Positions 6,822 to 13,477 are shown, counted from the first letter of the stretch. The stretch is DNA of 16,705 nt from Ruminococcus sp. (GCA_004558485.1 SFCS01000028.1:1-16705), one strand, 5' to 3'. Made by a program: numbers and translations. The notes: generated by a model from the letters alone, not told the origin.

Positions 6822-7412
6822 TCACTTTTCTTCAATATCGATAGACACGATGGTGACCGGCTTCACCGGCTTGTCGGCGGCGTCGGTCTCGACCGCCGCG
6901 ATCGCATCCACCACATCCATGCCGTCAAACACCTGACCGAACACGCTGTGGCGATAGTCAAGGTGCGGCGTGCCGCCCACGGCGGCATAGTTGTCGATCG
7001 TCTCGGCGGGATAGCTGTCGGGATATTCCCGCATCTGCGACAAAAGCTGCAGCGGCGCTTCCTTTGCCTGCACGATGAAGAACTGGCTGCCGTTGGTGTT
7101 CGGGCCGGCGTTCGCCATCGAGAGCGCGCCGCGCAGGTTGTGCAGCGCCGGGTGGAACTCATCCTCAAATGCCGCGCCGAAAATGCTCTCGCCGCCGCAG
7201 CCCGTGCCCGTCGGGTCGCCGCCCTGGATCATGAAATCGTTGATGACGCGGTGGAAGGTCAGGCCGTCATAATAGCCCTCCTTTGCGTGCGTCACGAAGT
7301 TTTCCACCGTCCTTGGCACTTCCTTGCCGAAAAGACGGATGGAGATGTCGCCCATCGAGGTGCGCATGACGGCGACGGTGTCGCCCTTTTGCGGTTTATC
7401 CAGCTGATTCAT
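6822..7412 (-). CDS. Cyclophilin-type peptidyl-prolyl isomerase, cytoplasmic
   Basis: A 196-residue PpiB-like cyclophilin without signal peptide, so a cytoplasmic folding catalyst. Key residues fall almost at human cyclophilin A numbering: FHRV (Arg55), FMIQGGD (Phe60, Gln63), NGSQFF (Gln110, Phe112) and HSVFGQV (His155). A short insertion (about 116-152) contains PLQLLSQ and NYAAVGGTP. It is closely similar to the downstream lipoprotein gene over the whole core (for example TSMGDIS, GYYxGLTFHRVI), so the two look like a tandem duplication in which one copy gained an export signal. ATG at 7410-7412 is preceded by GTGAGGA. proS ends 17 bp upstream, so it is most likely the second gene of the proS operon. 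Confidence 0.93.
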   Translation of the reverse strand: MNQLDKPQKGDTVAVMRTSMGDISIRLFGKEVPRTVENFVTHAKEGYYDGLTFHRVINDFMIQGGDPTGTGCGGESIFGAAFEDEFHPALHNLRGALSMANAGPNTNGSQFFIVQAKEAPLQLLSQMREYPDSYPAETIDNYAAVGGTPHLDYRHSVFGQVFDGMDVVDAIAAVETDAADKPVKPVTIVSIDIEEK

Positions 7413-7429
7413 GGAAAATCCTCACTTTC

Positions 7430-8869
7430 TCAATATGCCTTTGCCCACAGCACCATATGCTGTGCGGGCTTGCCGCAGCAAACACAGGTGTCGGCAAGAT
7501 GCTCCTGTGCCAGCGGGATGCAGCGCGAGCCGACGCCCGTTTCCGCCTTGACCGCATCCTCACACGCCTCGTCGCCGCACCACATGGCTTTGATGAAGCT
7601 GTCGCCCTTGTCGGCAAGCGTTTTCTTGATCTCGTCGAGCGAGGTGCAGGCAAAGGTGCGGTTTTCGAGGTTTTCGAGCGCCTTTTTGTACATGTTGTCA
7701 TGCACCTTTTTGAGCAGCGCGGGGATCTCCTCCTCCAGGCTGTCGAGCGACACGGTGACCTTTTCGCCGTTGTCGCGGCGGGCGATGACACAGCAGTTAT
7801 TTTCGATGTCGCGCGGGCCGATCTCCAGCCGCAGCGGCACACCCTTCATTTCATATTCCGCAAATTTCCAGCCTGCGGACTGCTCGCTCACATCCAATTT
7901 GACGCGGGCAAACCTTTTGATGCGCTCATACAGAGCGGTCGCCTTTTCGACAACGCCCTCCTTGTGCTGGGCGATCGGGACGATCACAACCTGCACCGGC
8001 GCAACGGCGGGCGGCAGGCAGAGACCGCTGTTGTCGCCGTGCGTCATGATAACCGCGCCGATCAGACGGGTGGTCATACCCCAGGAGGTCTGATGCGGAT
8101 AGTGCTGCGTGTTGTCCCTGTCGGTGAACTGGATGCCGAACGCCTTGGCAAAGCCGTCGCCGAAATAGTGCGATGTGCCCGCCTGCAGCGCCTTGCCGTC
8201 GTGCATCATCGCCTCGATGGCATAGGTCGCGACAGCGCCCGCAAACTTGTCGCTTTCGGTCTTTCTGCCGCGCACCACCGGCATCGCCAGCGCATCCCGA
8301 CAAAAATCGGCATACACATTGAGCATACGCTCGGTCTCCTCGATGGCTTCCTCGGCGGTGGCGTGGATGGTGTGTCCCTCCTGCCACAAAAATTCGCGGG
8401 AGCGCAAAAACGGGCGCGTGGTCTTTTCCCAGCGCACCACGCTCACCCACTGGTTATAGAGCTTCGGCAGATCACGGTAGGAATGGACGATATTCGCATA
8501 GTGCTCGCAGAACAGCGTCTCGGAGGTCGGGCGCACGCAAAGGCGCTCCTCGAGCTTTTCGCTGCCGCCGTGGGTGACCCACGCCACCTCCGGCGCAAAG
8601 CCCTCGACATGATCCTTTTCCTTCTGCAAAAGGCTTTCGGGGATGAACATGGGCATACAGACATTCTCGTGCCCCGTCTCCTTGAACATACCGTCCAAAA
8701 TGTGCTGAATATTCTCCCAGATCGCATACGCATACGGGCGGATGACCATGCAGCCCTTCACGCTGGTATAGCCCACAAGCTCCGCTTTTTTCACGATGTC
8801 GGTATACCACTGGGCGAAATCGTCCTCCATAGAGGTGATGGCCTCCACCATCTTCTTGTTCTCTGCCAT
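7430..8869 (-). CDS. proS: Prolyl-tRNA synthetase, type 3 (archaeal/eukaryote-like)
   Basis: A 479-residue class II aminoacyl-tRNA synthetase that charges tRNA-Pro with proline in the cytoplasm. The length and domain order match the type-3 form without the large editing insertion: a catalytic core with RPTSET (Pro-binding loop), motif 2 RSREFLWQEGHT, HQTSWGMTTR and GLCLPPAVAPVQ, then the anticodon-binding domain (VVIVPIAQHKEG...), then a C-terminal zinc-type domain with Cys pairs (WCGDEAC and CVCCGK) ending in Tyr, as is typical for this form. ATG at 8867-8869 is chosen because AAAGGAG lies 9 nt upstream; an upstream in-frame ATG at 8896 sits at the expected transcription start. A near-consensus promoter lies about 35 bp upstream. 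The leader is too short for a T-box. First gene of a likely six-gene operon running to ddl. Confidence 0.97.
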   Translation of the reverse strand: MAENKKMVEAITSMEDDFAQWYTDIVKKAELVGYTSVKGCMVIRPYAYAIWENIQHILDGMFKETGHENVCMPMFIPESLLQKEKDHVEGFAPEVAWVTHGGSEKLEERLCVRPTSETLFCEHYANIVHSYRDLPKLYNQWVSVVRWEKTTRPFLRSREFLWQEGHTIHATAEEAIEETERMLNVYADFCRDALAMPVVRGRKTESDKFAGAVATYAIEAMMHDGKALQAGTSHYFGDGFAKAFGIQFTDRDNTQHYPHQTSWGMTTRLIGAVIMTHGDNSGLCLPPAVAPVQVVIVPIAQHKEGVVEKATALYERIKRFARVKLDVSEQSAGWKFAEYEMKGVPLRLEIGPRDIENNCCVIARRDNGEKVTVSLDSLEEEIPALLKKVHDNMYKKALENLENRTFACTSLDEIKKTLADKGDSFIKAMWCGDEACEDAVKAETGVGSRCIPLAQEHLADTCVCCGKPAQHMVLWAKAY

Positions 8870-8904
8870 ATGATTTGACTCCTTTATATAACACATATAA
8901 AATC

Positions 8905-8933
8905 AGTATACCAAAATTATCCGTTTTTTTCAA
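8905..8933 (-). promoter_or_regulatory. Sigma-A type promoter of the proS operon
   Basis: On the minus strand, the -35 box is TTGAAA (8928-8933), the spacer is exactly 17 bp, and the -10 box is TATACT (8905-8910). The predicted transcript starts near 8898, giving a leader of about 30 nt before the proS ATG with its AAAGGAG site. Confidence 0.8.
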
Positions 8934-9026
8934 GACTTTTTCGCCGCAAATTCTTCGACAAGGTCGTTTGACTGTCTGTATCATTTATTTCGACAAAAAA
9001 AGACGAAAAGATCGTGTATAAAATGC

Positions 9027-9047
9027 AAAAACCCGCGAAAACGCGGG
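9027..9047 (-). terminator. Intrinsic terminator of the candidate small RNA
   Basis: A 6-bp G/C stem (9032-9037 with 9042-9047) with a four-base loop, followed on the minus strand by TTTTT (9031-9027). On the plus strand the tail is ATTATTTC, so the hairpin works best for minus-strand transcripts. Confidence 0.65.
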
Positions 9048-9058
9048 ATTATTTCAAC

Positions 9059-9094
9059 CTTTCCACAAAGTTTTCCACAGTGCTTTCCCCAAAA
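9059..9094 (+). repeat. Three tandem 12-bp repeats resembling DnaA boxes
   Basis: The units are CTTTCCACAAAG (9059), TTTTCCACAGTG (9071) and CTTTCCCCAAAA (9083), in exact 12-bp register. Pairwise identity between unit 1 and the others is 9-10 of 12. The core TTTTCCACA differs by one base from the DnaA-box consensus TTATCCACA. No dnaA or other replication gene is in the window, so the role is open. Confidence 0.5.
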
Positions 9095-9136
9095 AAGGTT
9101 TACAAATAGTTGAATATGGGACGACCGACGGTCCAT

Positions 9137-9165
9137 ACTATATGCTTGCAAGGGTATTTTGACAA
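9137..9165 (-). promoter_or_regulatory. Promoter of the candidate small RNA
   Basis: TTGTCA and TATAGT each differ from consensus by one base, with 17-bp spacing on the minus strand. The -10 box overlaps a weaker possible -10 (CATACT, 9134-9139) for the divergent gene at 9193, whose -35 could be TTGAAT (9110-9115, spacer 18). The two transcripts would then compete for polymerase. Confidence 0.55.
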
Positions 9166-9192
9166 AGCGTTCAAAAAGAGGAGTGAGCGAGC

Positions 9193-9462
9193 ATGATAAA
9201 GGGCATCAACCGGCAGATGATCGAGATCACCGATACCGGCAGCCCCTATTTTGAGCGGGCGCTGTTGGTGGTGCAGCCGGACATGAGCAGAACGGACGAC
9301 ACCACTCTGCATCATGAGGCGCACGAGGTGCTGCGCGGCGCGGACTCCTGCAGTCAGCTGCGGCGGCAGCGGCGGCAGTTGCTGTTTTCCCGCCTTTGGC
9401 TCATTCTGCTTTCGGGCGGCGGCGGTGCGGCGCTGGCACTGCTTTTGGAGCGCCTGTTATAA
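9193..9462 (+). CDS. Small membrane-anchored protein of unknown function
   Basis: An 89-residue protein. The N-terminal half is soluble and begins MIKGINRQMIEITDTGS followed by YFERALLVVQP, a pattern I associate with small conserved Clostridia proteins of no known role. The middle (45-66) is charged, with many Arg and Gln. The C-terminus is one hydrophobic segment (about 67-87: LWLILLSGGGG then ALALLLERLL), which suggests a tail-anchored topology with the N-terminus in the cytoplasm. The start is supported by GAGGAG at 9178-9183, 9 nt before ATG. It stands alone, with a terminator immediately downstream shared with the convergent phosphoesterase gene. I cannot assign a function. Confidence 0.8.
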   Translation: MIKGINRQMIEITDTGSPYFERALLVVQPDMSRTDDTTLHHEAHEVLRGADSCSQLRRQRRQLLFSRLWLILLSGGGGAALALLLERLL

Positions 9463-9466
9463 CCAG

Positions 9467-9495
9467 AAAATGCCACCCGCATGGGTGGCATTTTT
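9467..9495. terminator. Bidirectional terminator between convergent genes
   Basis: A perfect 12-bp stem (9467-9478 with 9483-9494) around a GCAT loop, with an A run on the left and a T run on the right. It closes the small membrane protein gene on + and directly abuts the stop codon of the phosphoesterase gene on -. Confidence 0.88.
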
Positions 9496-10205
9496 CATTT
9501 CTTCTTTTTGCGGAAATGCTTGCCGTTTCGTTCCTTCCACAGCTCCTCCACCGGCACGATGTCCTCAAACACCGCGCGGTGACGGCTGCTCATGGCGCGG
9601 TCGAGGTGCAGGCAGCCGAAATACCAACGGGTGAAGTGCACCGTTTCCTCCAAGGGGTTAAACAGCAGGTTGATCCCGCTCGTCGGCGTGCCGAGTGAAA
9701 AATAGCCGTTTGCCTTGCCGGACGGCTCATGCGTCAGGATATAGTCCACCGTGTTCCCGACCGCCTGCAGGTGCGCCGTCGCGTTTTCCATGTCCGCCGC
9801 CGTCGGCATCTCCTGCTCAAAGAAGGTGCCCGCGTGCATCCGAAAATCGTGATCGGGACTTTCGCCGCCGCCGAGAGCGAGAAAGGTCTTGCCCTCGATC
9901 GTGTAGATCTCGCCGCGCAGCAGATGCACGACATTGCCGACAAGCGTCTGCACCCGTCCGCCGTTCCACTCACCCGCGGGATAGGCGGCAAGAAGATCAT
10001 AATTTTCATGTCTGCCGTCGAGAAAGGCGACGGTATATTTTTTCTTTCCGAGCTTTTGCAGCCGTTTCTTTTCCGCCGCGCTGCCGTCCCACACAAAGCC
10101 GAAATCTCCGAGAACAATGAGCGTGTCGCCCTTTTTCAGTTTCTTTGCCGCCGCCGTCTCAAAACGGGAGAGATCGCCGTGCGTGTCGCCGGTTATGTAT
10201 ACCAT
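9495..10205 (-). CDS. Metallophosphoesterase (calcineurin-like), altered metal site
   Basis: A 236-residue calcineurin-like phosphoesterase. Metal-site motifs in order: GDTHGD (Asp7, His9), LGDFGFVWDG (Asp34), DGRHENYD (65-67), THEPSG (His159) and FGCLHLD (198-200). In related proteins the third motif is GNHE and the last GHxH. Here the Asn ligand is Arg65 and the first His is Cys198, while His200 remains. Both changed positions normally serve the second metal ion, so activity may be reduced or different. The C-terminus is basic (FRKKKK). ATG at 10203-10205 has GGAGG 8 nt upstream. A possible promoter on the minus strand is TTGCGT (10249-10254) with TATATT (10227-10232, spacer 16). It is divergent from the DacA-like gene across 96 bp. 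Substrate unknown; phosphodiesters or nucleotides are typical of the family. Confidence 0.88.
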   Translation of the reverse strand: MVYITGDTHGDLSRFETAAAKKLKKGDTLIVLGDFGFVWDGSAAEKKRLQKLGKKKYTVAFLDGRHENYDLLAAYPAGEWNGGRVQTLVGNVVHLLRGEIYTIEGKTFLALGGGESPDHDFRMHAGTFFEQEMPTAADMENATAHLQAVGNTVDYILTHEPSGKANGYFSLGTPTSGINLLFNPLEETVHFTRWYFGCLHLDRAMSSRHRAVFEDIVPVEELWKERNGKHFRKKKK

Positions 10206-10301
10206 GAACACTGCCTCCGAAAAAATAATATAAAAAAAGCGTGCATAAACGCAAGAAGTATGGTATCCTAAAATCATACTATACTTATACGGTGATTGTC
10301 T

Positions 10302-11657
10302 ATGCTTTTGAAGAAAATTTTTTCCGCACTCACGGTGCTGACGCTCCTTTGCGCACTGGCAGTGGGCTTTGCTGCCCCCGCAGCGGCATACACGCTGCCC
10401 GAGGATGTGCGGCTCAACGCGCGCGCAGCGGCGGTGGTGTTTCTCGGCGGCAGTGCCGAGGAGGATGCCTTCATCTATGAAAAGGACGCCGACGCGGTGC
10501 ATGCGCCGGCGGCTTTGGTGCGCCTGATGGCGGGTGCATACACCTTAAAGCAGGTGAAGGAAAAGGGGCTTGACATGAACACCGTCGGCGGTACATACAC
10601 CCTCGATCTGTTCAACACCTATGTCGCCGGCACGGGCGTCACCGCGGCGGGCATGGAATTCGGCGAGCAGTGGTCGCTGCGCGATCTTTTGACCGTTTCC
10701 ATGATCCAGACAGCGAGCGACGCGGCGATCACGCTGGCGGCGACCGTTTCCGGCAGCGTGGAGGAATTTATCGCGGGCATGAACGCGCTGGCGACCGAGA
10801 TCGGCTGTGAAAAGACGCATTTTGCCAATGTCACGGGACTGGACTCCCTCAGCCAATACACCACGGTGCGGGATCTTTACCGCATCCTGCGCTATGCCAT
10901 GCAATATCCGGAATTTGCCGAAATATGCTCGCAGGTGCAATACAATGTGCAGCCGCTGTCCGGCGGCCGCGGCTATACCATCGTCAACCGCCTCGACATG
11001 CTGCGCGCGTCGAGCACCTTCCGCTATACCCCGCTGAAATACGGCAGGACAGGGCTTTCCGAGCATGAGGGCTGGGGACTGGCGTCCGTCGCGTCCGACA
11101 GCGGCTATGACTATCTCGTGATCGTTCTCGGCTGCCCCACCAAAGGGGAAAACGGGCAGGTCGGGCTGCACTATCTCGACACCATGGCGCTGTTCCGTTG
11201 GGCGTTTCGCAACTTTACCTACAAAACGCTGCTTGCCGACAGCGAGATCCTCAGCAGCGTCAAGGTACGCCATGTGTGGGGCAGACAGTCGGTGAACCTC
11301 GTCCCCGCAGAGGCATTTTCCACCGTCGTGCCGAACACGGTGGAGGCGGGCACCGTCATCAAAAAGGTGACGCTGACACAAACCGAGCTGACCGCCCCCA
11401 TCGAAAAGGGCACTGTCTGCGGCAAGGTGGAGCTTATCGTCAATGTCGACGAAAAGATCGGCGAGGTGGAGCTGGTGACGGCAGAGGGCATGCAGAAAAA
11501 CGCCCTGCTCGCTGCCCTGTCCGGGATCGGCAGCGTGTTCACCTCGGTGTGGTTCTGGCTCATTTTCTGCGTGCTGCTCGCGCTCATCATCGGCTATGTC
11601 GTCTATGCGGTGCTCGACGCCCGTCGGCATCGGCGGCGTGTCGGAAAGAAACGGTGA
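10302..11657 (+). CDS. DacA/PBP5-like S11 family protein, likely catalytically inactive
   Basis: A 451-residue membrane protein with the fold pattern of D-alanyl-D-alanine carboxypeptidases (peptidase family S11). It has a signal peptide (1-29, AAPAAA before Tyr30), a transpeptidase-like domain (about 35-300), a beta-rich C-terminal domain (about 305-405) and a final membrane helix (about 418-440) followed by a basic tail. The three active-site motifs are all altered. SxxK reads A71-L-V-R74 (context APAALVRLM), SxN reads T137-A-S139 (context QTASDAA), and KTG reads K246-Y-G248 (context PLKYGRTG). Surrounding family features are kept (DAAITLA, FANVTGLD, TTVRDLYRI), so the alignment is easy. 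It is therefore probably a non-enzymatic wall-binding or regulatory paralogue. ATG at 10302 follows GGTGA; an upstream in-frame TTG at 10296 is less likely. A TATACT box lies at 10280-10285. rsmA follows after 4 bp. Confidence 0.85.
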   Translation: MLLKKIFSALTVLTLLCALAVGFAAPAAAYTLPEDVRLNARAAAVVFLGGSAEEDAFIYEKDADAVHAPAALVRLMAGAYTLKQVKEKGLDMNTVGGTYTLDLFNTYVAGTGVTAAGMEFGEQWSLRDLLTVSMIQTASDAAITLAATVSGSVEEFIAGMNALATEIGCEKTHFANVTGLDSLSQYTTVRDLYRILRYAMQYPEFAEICSQVQYNVQPLSGGRGYTIVNRLDMLRASSTFRYTPLKYGRTGLSEHEGWGLASVASDSGYDYLVIVLGCPTKGENGQVGLHYLDTMALFRWAFRNFTYKTLLADSEILSSVKVRHVWGRQSVNLVPAEAFSTVVPNTVEAGTVIKKVTLTQTELTAPIEKGTVCGKVELIVNVDEKIGEVELVTAEGMQKNALLAALSGIGSVFTSVWFWLIFCVLLALIIGYVVYAVLDARRHRRRVGKKR

Positions 11658-11661
11658 AGCC

Positions 11662-12510
11662 ATGGCTGAGCTGACCGATATCGCCTATATCAAAGCGCTG
11701 CTCACAAGGCACGGCTTTCACTTTTCCAAAAAGCTCGGACAGAATTTTCTCATCAATCCCGCCGTCTGCCCGCGCATGGCGGGGGCGTGCGGTGTGGACG
11801 GGAAAAGCGCCGCCCTCGAGATCGGCCCCGGCGTCGGCGTTCTGACAAAGGAGCTGGCAAAGCGCGCGGCAAAGGTGGTTGCCGTCGAGCTTGACGACCG
11901 TCTGCCGCCGGTGCTCGCGGAGACGCTCGCCGATTTTCACAATGTCACCGTCGTCGAGGGGGATGTCATGAAGCTCCCGCTCGACGCACTCATAAAGGAA
12001 CAGTGCGGGGACATGCCGGTGCACATCTGCGCCAACCTCCCCTACTATATCACCTCGCCGATCCTGATGCTGCTGCTCGAAAGCCGCCTGCCGGTGGAGG
12101 ACATCACCGTCATGGTGCAAAAGGAGGCAGCCGAGCGGCTGTGTGCCGCACCGGGGACGCGCGCCTGCGGCGCGGTGAGCCTTGCGGTGCAGTATTATGC
12201 CGAGCCGACGCGCCTTTTCTCCGTTTCACGCGGCAGCTTTCTGCCCGCACCCCATGTGGACAGCGCGGTCATCCGCCTTGCCGTGCGCAAGGCGCCTCCG
12301 GTCGCCGTCGGGGACGAAAAACGCCTTTTCGCCCTCATCCGCGCCGCGTTCGGTCAGCGCCGCAAGGCGCTCGTAAACGCGCTGTGCACCGCGGGGTACA
12401 CAAAGGAAGAAAATCTCGCCGCCCTCGAGCGAGCGGGCATCCCGCCGACGGCGCGCGCCGAGCAGCTGACGCTTGCGCAGTTTGCCGCCCTCGCAGATGC
12501 CTATGCATAA
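11662..12510 (+). CDS. rsmA: 16S rRNA (adenine1518-N6/adenine1519-N6)-dimethyltransferase
   Basis: A 282-residue RsmA/KsgA enzyme that dimethylates two adjacent adenines in helix 45 of 16S rRNA, using S-adenosylmethionine, during small-subunit assembly. Motifs: KKLGQNFLIN (23-32), the AdoMet-binding ALEIGPGVGVLT (51-62), the VELDD acidic residue (75-79), the catalytic NLPYYIT (125-131), then MVQKEAAERL and FGQRRKAL toward the C-terminal domain. Length is normal for the family. ATG at 11662 starts 4 bp after the DacA-like gene stop, with its weak Shine-Dalgarno (GGTGAAG) overlapping that stop, so translation of the two is probably coupled. A terminator follows directly. Identification is certain. 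Confidence 0.97.
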   Translation: MAELTDIAYIKALLTRHGFHFSKKLGQNFLINPAVCPRMAGACGVDGKSAALEIGPGVGVLTKELAKRAAKVVAVELDDRLPPVLAETLADFHNVTVVEGDVMKLPLDALIKEQCGDMPVHICANLPYYITSPILMLLLESRLPVEDITVMVQKEAAERLCAAPGTRACGAVSLAVQYYAEPTRLFSVSRGSFLPAPHVDSAVIRLAVRKAPPVAVGDEKRLFALIRAAFGQRRKALVNALCTAGYTKEENLAALERAGIPPTARAEQLTLAQFAALADAYA

Positions 12511-12515
12511 AATCA

Positions 12516-12543
12516 AAACGCCGCCCTCACATGGGCGGCGTTT
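12516..12543. terminator. Bidirectional terminator of rsmA and the AraC gene
   Basis: A perfect 11-bp stem (12516-12526 with 12533-12543) around a six-base loop, with a T-rich tail on + (TTTCTTCTTT) and TTTTG on -. The AraC-type gene's stop codon (12527-12529) falls inside the loop, so one arm is also its last codons. Confidence 0.85.
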
Positions 12544-13399
12544 CTTCTTTGTTCTCGCGAATGAAATAGCGCTCATTTTTGCTTGCGTGGCGATAAGTTC
12601 CCGGCGTCATGCCCGTTTCGCGGCGAAACACGGTGTGAAAATATCCCGTTTCCGCAAATCCCAACCGCCGCGCGACCTGTGCCGTCGACATACCCGCATC
12701 CAAAAGCTGCATGGCGCGCTGGATCTTGACGGTGAGAAAATACTTTGCCACGCCGCGATCGGAGTAGCGGCTGAAGATGCGTTTCATGTTGCTGACCGAG
12801 CAGCCGCAAAGCTCTGCAAGCTGCTCCACCGACAGGTCCTCCTCACAATGCGCGTGCAGCACCTGCAATATCTCGCGGAAGCGGCACGCCCCCGGCGTCA
12901 GATCGTGCTCGTCGGCGGGATCGTGCCCCCTGAGTGCCTGCAGCAGCAGCTCCACCGCCAGCGCCGCATCGAAGGCGGCGTCCGCATACCCCTCCTTCGG
13001 GGTCTCGGGATCAAACAGCGCGACGGCATCCGCGACCTTTTTGCAGGTCTTGCCGAACTGCCGCTGCTCGGCGGCTGTCAGCTCCATGCAGCAGCCCTCA
13101 AAATGCCGCATGCCCGCGCCCGTTGCGTGAAAGGTCAGGATCTGCAGATGCGGCGCCGTGTTGTTTTCCGACCAGATGCGGTGAAACTCCATCGGCTTGT
13201 GGAAAAGCAGCTGCCCCGTGCGCAGCGCGATGACCTTTTCGTCGGCGGTGGCGGTCGCCTGCCCGTTCACCACGAACACCGCCTCCCAAAAGTCGTGCAT
13301 TTCACCCGAATAGTAAAACCCCTGCGGGCGCACCACATCAATGGCGTTATACAAAGCATCCACCACAAAGGGACGCTCCACCGGCTTTAACTGATACAC
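12527..13399 (-). CDS. AraC family transcriptional regulator with cupin sensor domain
   Basis: A 290-residue AraC/XylS-type regulator. Residues about 20-100 form a cupin-like sensing domain (HDFWEAVFVVNGQ, then TGQLLFHKP, where incoming sugars or other small ligands bind in relatives). Two helix-turn-helix units make up the C-terminal 100 residues: LSVEQLAELCGCSVSNMKRIF, and MSTAQVARRLGFAETGYFHTVFRRETGMTPGTYR, the classical AraC signature. The start is GTG at 13397-13399, preceded by AGAGGTGATC. Its promoter on - (TTGACG, 17-bp spacer, TACTAT) lies in the 147-bp intergenic region shared with the divergent TM2 gene, which is a candidate target. The gene ends inside the bidirectional terminator hairpin. 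The ligand cannot be inferred; there is no adjacent sugar transporter. Confidence 0.92.
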   Translation of the reverse strand: MYQLKPVERPFVVDALYNAIDVVRPQGFYYSGEMHDFWEAVFVVNGQATATADEKVIALRTGQLLFHKPMEFHRIWSENNTAPHLQILTFHATGAGMRHFEGCCMELTAAEQRQFGKTCKKVADAVALFDPETPKEGYADAAFDAALAVELLLQALRGHDPADEHDLTPGACRFREILQVLHAHCEEDLSVEQLAELCGCSVSNMKRIFSRYSDRGVAKYFLTVKIQRAMQLLDAGMSTAQVARRLGFAETGYFHTVFRRETGMTPGTYRHASKNERYFIRENKEETPPM

Positions 13400-13448
13400 G
13401 ACGGATCACCTCTGCCTGAAATTATAGAAAATGCCTCTTTTCTTCTCA

Positions 13449-13477
13449 ATAGTATAACATTCGCACACGCCCGTCAA
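13449..13477 (-). promoter_or_regulatory. Promoter of the AraC-type regulator
   Basis: On the minus strand, the -35 box is TTGACG (13472-13477) and the -10 box is TACTAT (13449-13454), 17 bp apart. An overlapping TATACT (13451-13456) would give 15-bp spacing. It is 12 bp from the divergent promoter at 13489. Confidence 0.6.

Larger units (their letters stand above)
9027..9130 (-). ncRNA. Candidate small RNA between proS and the small membrane protein
   Basis: A minus-strand promoter (TTGTCA at 9160-9165, 17-bp spacer, TATAGT at 9137-9142) predicts transcription starting near 9130. About 85 nt later is a clean intrinsic terminator on the same strand: CCCGCG, TTTT loop, CGCGGG, then five T (9047 down to 9027). 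No minus-strand gene with a ribosome binding site lies between them, since the only ATG (9136) is upstream of the predicted start. Internally AACCTTT and AAAGGTT (around 9094-9100 and 9055-9061) can pair. I do not recognise an RNA family; it does not look like 6S or SRP RNA. The prediction rests only on the promoter/terminator pair. Confidence 0.45.

Noticed and set aside
7457..8878. Long open frame on + opposite proS
   Set aside because: proS is certain on the other strand; this frame is a shadow without a ribosome binding site.
8870..8898. T-box or other riboswitch upstream of proS
   Set aside because: The predicted leader is only about 30 nt, too short for a T-box, and no specifier or antiterminator structure is present.
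9056..9100. Chromosomal origin of replication
   Set aside because: Only three degenerate boxes, one of them poor, and no dnaA, dnaN, rpmH or gidA nearby; reported only as a repeat.
9027..9130. 6S RNA or SRP RNA in the gap after proS
   Set aside because: Length and conserved cores of those RNAs are not seen; kept only as an unclassified RNA candidate.
9100..9324. Minus-strand 74-codon frame overlapping the small membrane protein gene
   Set aside because: No ribosome binding site, it overlaps a better supported gene, and the predicted minus-strand transcript starts inside it.
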